Source: Gibbula magus (taxonomy: Eukaryota; Mollusca; Gastropoda; Trochida; Trochidae). Taken from it: a stretch of DNA of 64,000 nt. The DNA is taken from NCBI GenBank assembly GCA_936450465.1, contig OW388294.1, positions 71,892,075-71,956,074 on the forward strand, given 5' to 3'. Every line of letters begins with the position of its first letter. Positions within the stretch are counted from its first letter, which is position 1. This document shows positions 62,215 to 64,000 of the stretch, one piece after another. A program made the translations under genes and the position numbers. Under the pieces are notes generated by a model. It ran no database searches, was not told the DNA's origin, and saw nothing but the letters and a program-made list of their open reading frames with translations.

Positions 62215-63298
62215 GACATTTAAGCTCTCACCCCTTTGTCTACCGCTAGGCACATGTATCCCCAGCTCCCAGTATATCCCGTGACTGGCATTCTCCCTAC
62301 ATCAAATTCCCCATATCCAACCTGCCTTAGTCATCTTACATCCTCATCTACACCATAGGCCGAGTCGATCAATTCTCCCAACCCCCAGTCACTCACTATA
62401 TTCATTACTGACTATCCCGAGCTTCCATCTTTACCTATCATTTTATCACCCACCCTAGATCGACCTCTTCACAACTCCTAAAATTAGGGCAGATTACAAA
62501 CTGTGCCTCTACATGTACATCTACAATGAAATTCAACCACTGTTCAAATACGCACTCCTAAACCTGTCAAGTACCATATACCACAACCCCAATTGACCCA
62601 CAATCAACGACTACTATCCTGGCTAATCCTCCAGTTATACAGTCAACATTCGCAAACTTACATACACATGCACTCCCCTCCAACCTTCCAACTCAACACA
62701 GGCAACGCCCGCCACAACTAACTCTAACCCAAAGCTACCTCCCATCACCCTCCAGTTATACACAGTCAACACCCGCAATCCCCAACTCGGCAGACACCCA
62801 CCTCGCCAGTTTTACCCCCTCAAACATACATACAAATGCACTCGCCTATAACCCCCAACTCAACACAGGCAACGCCTGCCGCCCAACCCCATCCCTACAG
62901 ACACACGCGCACTCATGCCTCTCGCCTTCCAGCTCAACACAGAAAAATGGTATACCCTACACCACCCCACAAACAAACGCCAACCAAAACGAAACCCCAG
63001 TCACCCTACTTCACAACTTAACCACCCTCACTTCCAACATACACTACCTCTTCTAACCCTCAATCTCTATTCAGTCCACATCAGTCACCCCAAACCTCCA
63101 ACCCCTAACCAACAGACACCCCTCTCCCCTCCAATCCCTGCAGTCCACCAACCTCGACCCCGACCCAAAAAGAACCTGACCCAAAAAGACAAAATCCAAA
63201 CCCGCACCTCCATCCTTCCCCCTACCCCCGCGCAGACTCTCCCCACTCACCCATCCCCCATGGTATCTGTCACCTTCACTAATTACTACATACATTAA
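62215..63298. repeat. C-rich, G-poor repeat block of about 1.1 kb
   Basis: Composition changes abruptly to C/A-rich with very little G on the + strand. Diverged units repeat CTCCAGTTATAC(AC)AGTCAACA, CAACTCAACACAGGCAACGC and ACATACA(C/A)ATGCACTC about every 110-130 bp (62630-62940). The frames at 62836-63298 are Pro/Thr/His-rich consequences of composition. It ends at the start of the GATATTTACAAA array. Confidence 0.7.
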
Positions 63299-63304
63299 GA
63301 TGCT

Positions 63305-63590
63305 ATCAACAAACTTACAGCATGATTAGAGATGATATTTACAAACCTTTACAACATTATTAAAGATGATATATACACATATTTAAAACAGATTAAAGAT
63401 GATATTTACAAATATTTAATACAGATTAAAGATGATATTTACAAATGTTTAATAATATTTACAAACATTTACAAACATTTACAAATATTTAATACAGATT
63501 AAAGATGATATTTACAAAGATTAAATATCTATTAAAGATGATATTTACAAAATAATAAATATTTGTAAAGGTAATAAATAGCTTGTGTTT
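63305..63590. repeat. ATTAAAGATGATATTTACAAA array
   Basis: About nine imperfect units of (A)GATTAAAGATGATATTTACAAA(TATTTAATAC). It is the same family as 51880-52140, about 11 kb upstream. Confidence 0.85.
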
Positions 63591-63880
63591 TCCCAGTGTG
63601 AATATAAACTGATTAAAAAGGGTAATTCATGTCATCAAAATATCAAAAGTCAATCTATCTTTGTTTCATAACTGTTTAGTCGACATCAATATGATAATCA
63701 AAAACAGGTTGCTTTGTTAATTTCTTTGTGTATATGACATATTTAGAGAATGTTTCCCTTCTGTTTCCTAATCTTTTTATTACGTTGTATCGAAAAGGAA
63801 AGGTTGCAGTAATAACATTTAGTACATCAAAATAACTTCCATAATTTAGAATAGGTCAGATTGTTCTGTTCTGCATGTAG

Positions 63881-63957
63881 GTGTGTCCTGCAAGGTCTGT
63901 CATGACATAGACAAGCCAGACAACTGCCGAGTTTCTGTTCTTTGTGGGGTTGGCGAG
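63881..63957 (+). CDS. LU+CTLD family exon 3 (copy D continued, or a further copy)
   Basis: The exon sits between CATGTAG and GAGGTAATG. It encodes, after the shared Gly codon, 25 codons: VSCKVCHDIDKPDNC, RVSVLCGVGE. The matching exon of copy C is VTCKDCHDVDKPGDC, RVSTTCGSEE, with identical length (77 bp) and phases 1 and 0. It carries the opening C-x2-C and the next two cysteines of the LU domain. Exons 4-7 would lie beyond the window. Its upstream partner is most simply exon 2 at 40679-40736, unless an unseen exon 2 lies closer. Confidence 0.85.
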
Positions 63958-64000
63958 GTAATGTCTGAGGATAACTTTGCCTTTTATACCTTCAGAATAA

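Noticed and set aside
62836..63298. Pro-rich protein on + strand
   Set aside because: It arises from C-rich repeat composition, with no start context, splice sites or conserved domain.

Overview
This is intron-bearing, AT-rich animal DNA. The retroelement mix (BEL/Pao, DIRS-order, Penelope-like, RTE, Crypton, MULE) and the secreted cysteine-rich lectin genes fit a marine invertebrate, most likely a mollusc. That taxonomic call is an inference, not something the sequence proves.

The host content that can be supported is one small tandem gene family on the + strand. Its genes have seven exons. Exon 1 carries only ATG-NNN-CAG. Exon 2 encodes a hydrophobic signal peptide. Exons 3-5 encode a Ly6/uPAR-type (LU, three-finger) domain ending in CC-x2-D-x-C-N, followed by a Gly/His/Ser linker. 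Exons 6-7 encode a C-type-lectin-like domain (CTLD). Four copies are visible. Copy A (1319-2378) is decayed and cut by the left edge. Copy B (5516-21541) is broken and full of transposons. Copy C (30516-36894) is intact, with an open frame of about 289 codons over seven exons. Copy D has exons 1-2 at 39200-40736 and exon 3 at 63881-63957, and continues past the right edge. A stray, frameshifted half of exon 7 lies just behind copy C.

The rest is mainly mobile and repetitive DNA. 0-5 kb: foldback repeat, L1/Tx1-type LINE tail, minisatellites. 6.8-7.7 kb: two hairpin MITEs. 9-9.7 kb: MULE transposase remnant (-). 10.7-16 kb: decayed BEL/Pao element (-). 17-18.1 kb: Penelope-like element 3' part. 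19.1-19.7 kb: AAAGTCAA-rich repeats. 28-29.8 kb: Crypton-like tyrosine recombinase (-). 31.7-32.8 kb: old LINE RT. 41.2-44.4 kb: nearly complete RTE LINE with target-site duplication. 44.8-45.4 kb: integrase remnant. 46.7-51.9 kb: DIRS-order element with split direct repeats, itself hit by a TTAA-type MITE. 52.1-53.9 kb: large TTTGATGAAAAA-type array. 57.8-58 kb: hairpin with a hammerhead-like core. 60.4 kb: (GA)n. 62.2-63.3 kb: C-rich repeats. 63.3-63.6 kb: GATATTTACAAA-type array. Most of 41-63.8 kb sits inside intron 2 of copy D.

The most interesting signal is the tandem LU+CTLD chimeric secreted protein family, with copies in different states of decay and signs of exon exchange between paralogues. 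Immune recognition or another extracellular binding role is possible but is inferred only from domain type and array behaviour.
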